A stretch of DNA of 64,000 nucleotides from Lucinisca nassula (lineage: Eukaryota; Mollusca; Bivalvia; Lucinida; Lucinidae), in assembly GCA_963580285.1 (NCBI GenBank), contig OY757011.1, positions 99,788,316 to 99,852,315 on the forward strand, given 5' to 3'. Below, piece by piece: positions 55,901 to 58,900 of the stretch. How positions within the stretch are numbered: the first letter of the stretch is position 1; each line of letters begins with the position of its first letter. The position numbers were made by a program, and so were the translations under genes. The notes under the pieces were generated by a model, which did no database searches, had not been told where the DNA came from, and saw nothing but the letters and a program-made list of their open reading frames with translations.

Positions 55901-58900
55901 AACAAAAAAAAAAACAACAACAAAGGACAGAAAAGCATGGCACAAAAAAAAAAAAAAATAAATAAGTAAAAAAATGACAATACCAAAAACACGATTACAG
56001 GCTTTGATCAGCAGAATATGGAATAGGTCTGTTCTATGCGCACTGAAAAGGCTTTTCAAATTAACCCATTCTCATGAAGAGATCTACAGTATTCACATTA
56101 AGAGGTCAATGCAGAGATTACAAACAAATATCAAGGGTACTTTAACCCACAAAAAGTCACTCACAACAACAGTGGTCTGCCTTGTCACCCGCTGGTAGCT
56201 TTAAAACTTATTTCTGCAAGCATATTTCTGCACACAGTGTGGATCCAGATCAGACTGATCCTCTAGGAGCAGTCTGATCTGGGCCCACACTGTTTGCCTG
56301 TATGCAAAAATATGTTTGAAAAGTTTACTAGAAGAGATACAGCAGACGACATAAGCAGACAACATTTCCAGATATAGTTTTTCTTGGCGTCTTAAGGGTT
56401 AAGGATGCTTTTAGCAATAAAAAATGTAGTTTTCTATTTTATCCTGACAATGCTGCTCTGAGCACTCTGATATCTTTCAAGGCTCGGGTCCCCTTTTTAT
56501 TAATTTATTCTTTTGTACATACATTAATTACTTGACCTCTCAGTGAAATGAAATCCCCTCTGAATGAAAACAGTACAGGCCCGATCAGAAAGTTGCTTCT
56601 GGAGCAGTCTAGTTCGGGCCCACACTGTTTGCCAAATTTACCATTTACGTTTTTTGTGTGTCCGAAAACTCGGGCTATGTAACAATTTCTGACAATTGGA
56701 TTCAATGCATTTCACCACAAAAACACACCCATTCAAAAATATTGCAAACTCCACCTCCAAAAAATATAAATTTTAAGATAAATATTCAGAAATATCCTCC
56801 AACCCCCAGCCAAAAACACAGAACCCAGGCACCTGCTAGAACCGCCTCCGTGAGGCAGCTCCATCAAGTACCCGCAACCCATGCCTCAAAGCAGAAATAT
56901 GAAAATTCAGTTATACTGTTTGAAAGTGGGGTTTAAGAGGGTCAGAATTTAATGGGCATGTTTACGTGAGGAAAAATCTATGTATGGAACAGAATTCTTA
57001 CCAATCAGCTTCCTATTTTCCACATATCCTACACTATTTGTAATTTCTATATGTGTATATGTTATAATATATCCCCTTAGTTCTGTTTGTATATATATAT
57101 ATCCTAATGGTTTTCATGTCACTTTTGATTTGAGAATGATACTTTCACACAAACACTCACACTGAAGTCCTTAAACTGCATTAGAATTATGGAAAAAAAA
57201 CTCTGTTGTGTCATTTTAAGGTATTAAAGTTATTCAGACTGGAGCTTCTAGTCCTTCAAGGATCCAAGATCATTCGCTGATCCTCCCTGTCTCTGGAACC
57301 TTCACTGGGTCTGTTGTTTATAATACTGTCAATATTACAGTAAACATCAAACTTATGTCTTCTGCCACCTGTTGTTCTCCCATACACGGCACCATTAAAG
57401 TACCATGCCGATTCTATACGATCATGTCTAAGCAGTCTGCTTATTAGTCCAGTATTTAGTTTTGTCACATCGTCGACCAGTTTGTGCCCTGATGCTTTCA
57501 TTGCAGCCCTCTGTTTCATCACTGTAGCTTTAATGGAGTTGTTTTTCAACTTGAGCAGCACTGGTTTAGGTTGTCCTGGTTTTCCTGGTATTCTGTGTAT
57601 GGCGATAATGTCTGAAGGGTCAAGGTCAACATTTCCCTTTGATAACAGTTCAGTAGTAATTTTCTCGGTCAATGTTCGCTCTGTCTCTTCTTCAGATTCT
57701 GGAATGTTTAGGATCTTAATATTGTTCTTTCTAGAGTACTGCTCATTGTAATTGCTTCTTTGAGCAGAACTTATTGCCAACCTTTCACATCCCCCAACTT
57801 TTTCTTTACAGCTGGTTAAGTCAGTTTCCATCTTATTCAGTTTGTCACTCAAATTCTTATTCTCAAACTCCAGGCATTTGATCCTTTCCTTCAGATCATT
57901 GGTATGTTCCTTGACTTTTATCTCTATCAGCTTCTCAAGATTCACCATTATCTTATTTACAGCTTTATCAACAGTTTCTGTAATGAAGCCCTGTACCTCT
58001 TCTTTTGACATCAAGCTCATGACTTTACTCTTAGTTTCCTTGAAATCAGTGTTAAGGCCATCTAGTTGCTTGTAAATAAGGGTCAGTTCATCAGCACTGG
58101 TCTCAGATACGTCTGAGATGGTCCTTTTTGTTTTTTGTGGGGGTTCATTTTGTTTGGCTTTGGCTTGTGCTGACTTAGCTTGTCCAGCATTACTGTGTTT
58201 CCCTTTATCAGACTGATTGCCACTCATTGTGATAGACTATTGTTATACTCTCTTTGACAATAGTAATCCTAACCAATTACAGTTATAGGGGTTTTCTCCA
58301 AAATCAAACAGATATGCTGTTTACACAAAATACACAATTTATGTCTCCTCACTTTCAAACACAAAGGAAACAAATTCTTTTCTAGATAACTTTTTACTCC
58401 CAGAACATATTTCTATAAATTTTACATCAGATTACTCCTTGCAAGTTTGTCTAACACTATATCCTGATTTTACATCTCACATATTACTAGATAATTTTTA
58501 ATTAGTGTAGATCCAAGAGCTACATGTTTTCACATCTTAACAACTTAAAGTGCCCCAGGCCTTTTCCGGCCTCTAGAGTGTTAACAAGGTTTTCCGTTGA
58601 TTTGACCTGGTGACCTACTTTTTGACCTGACAGGACCCATATTCGAACTTGACCGACATATTGTCATGATGATCATTCTGACCAAGTTTGATGATGATTG
58701 GATCAAAACTGTGGCCTCTAGAGTGTTACAAAAGCTCACTATGACCTTCGGTCAGGTGAGCTAAAAATAGTCACGGTGAACTTGACCTTGAGCCCAGGAC
58801 TCTTAAAGTCAAACTCGCTGGAGATATTATCATGCGCAAAATTTCTGTGAAATCAAATTACAATCAATTACAATAAATGTTGGTGCTATAGTGGTGACAA

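Larger units (their letters stand above)
53348..57255. other. Interval between LINE ORF1 and ORF2, filled by nested repeats
   Basis: 3.9 kb where an L1/Tx1 LINE would normally have little. It contains A-rich runs (53490-53520), a poly-T (53720-53740), family A MITEs (53739-53951, 54684-54899), (CATA)n microsatellite (54000-54600), A-rich low complexity (55860-55970), a family B MITE (56142-56402) and MITE2 (56711-56971). 55000-55700 has no assigned feature. The frames printed here by chance are low complexity. Confidence 0.6.
47222..58567 (-). mobile_element. L1/Tx1-type LINE with 13-bp TSD, full length with nested insertions
   Basis: The 3' end is a poly-A (poly-T at 47222-47243 on +). The 5' end is at 58567 (minus-strand start GGAAAAGGCCTGGGGCACTT). 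GGCCTCTAGAGTG at 47209-47221 and 58568-58580 is the target-site duplication. Order on the minus strand: ~340-bp 5' UTR, ORF1 (58227-57256), ORF1-ORF2 interval swollen by MITEs and satellites (57255-53348), ORF2 first part (53347-51143), nested Helentron (51157-49577), ORF2 second part (49575-47896), ~650-bp 3' UTR. Without insertions it would be about 6 kb. Confidence 0.9.
46120..58770 (+). mobile_element. Helentron-like array split by the L1/Tx1 LINE
   Basis: Left part 46165-47221 and right part 58568-58770 belong together: the 145-bp unit resumes exactly after the LINE. The 3' end at ~58735-58768 reads AAAAGCTCACTATGACCTTC then GGTCAGGTGAGCTAAAAAT. A second such 3' end lies at 46130-46164 (GCTCACCTTGAGC...GCAGGTGAGCTAAAAAT), suggesting two elements in tandem. 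Confidence 0.65.

Noticed and set aside
55778..56059. Hydrophobic 93-codon minus-strand frame resembling a membrane protein
   Set aside because: Encoded by A-rich low complexity (poly-F/poly-K).
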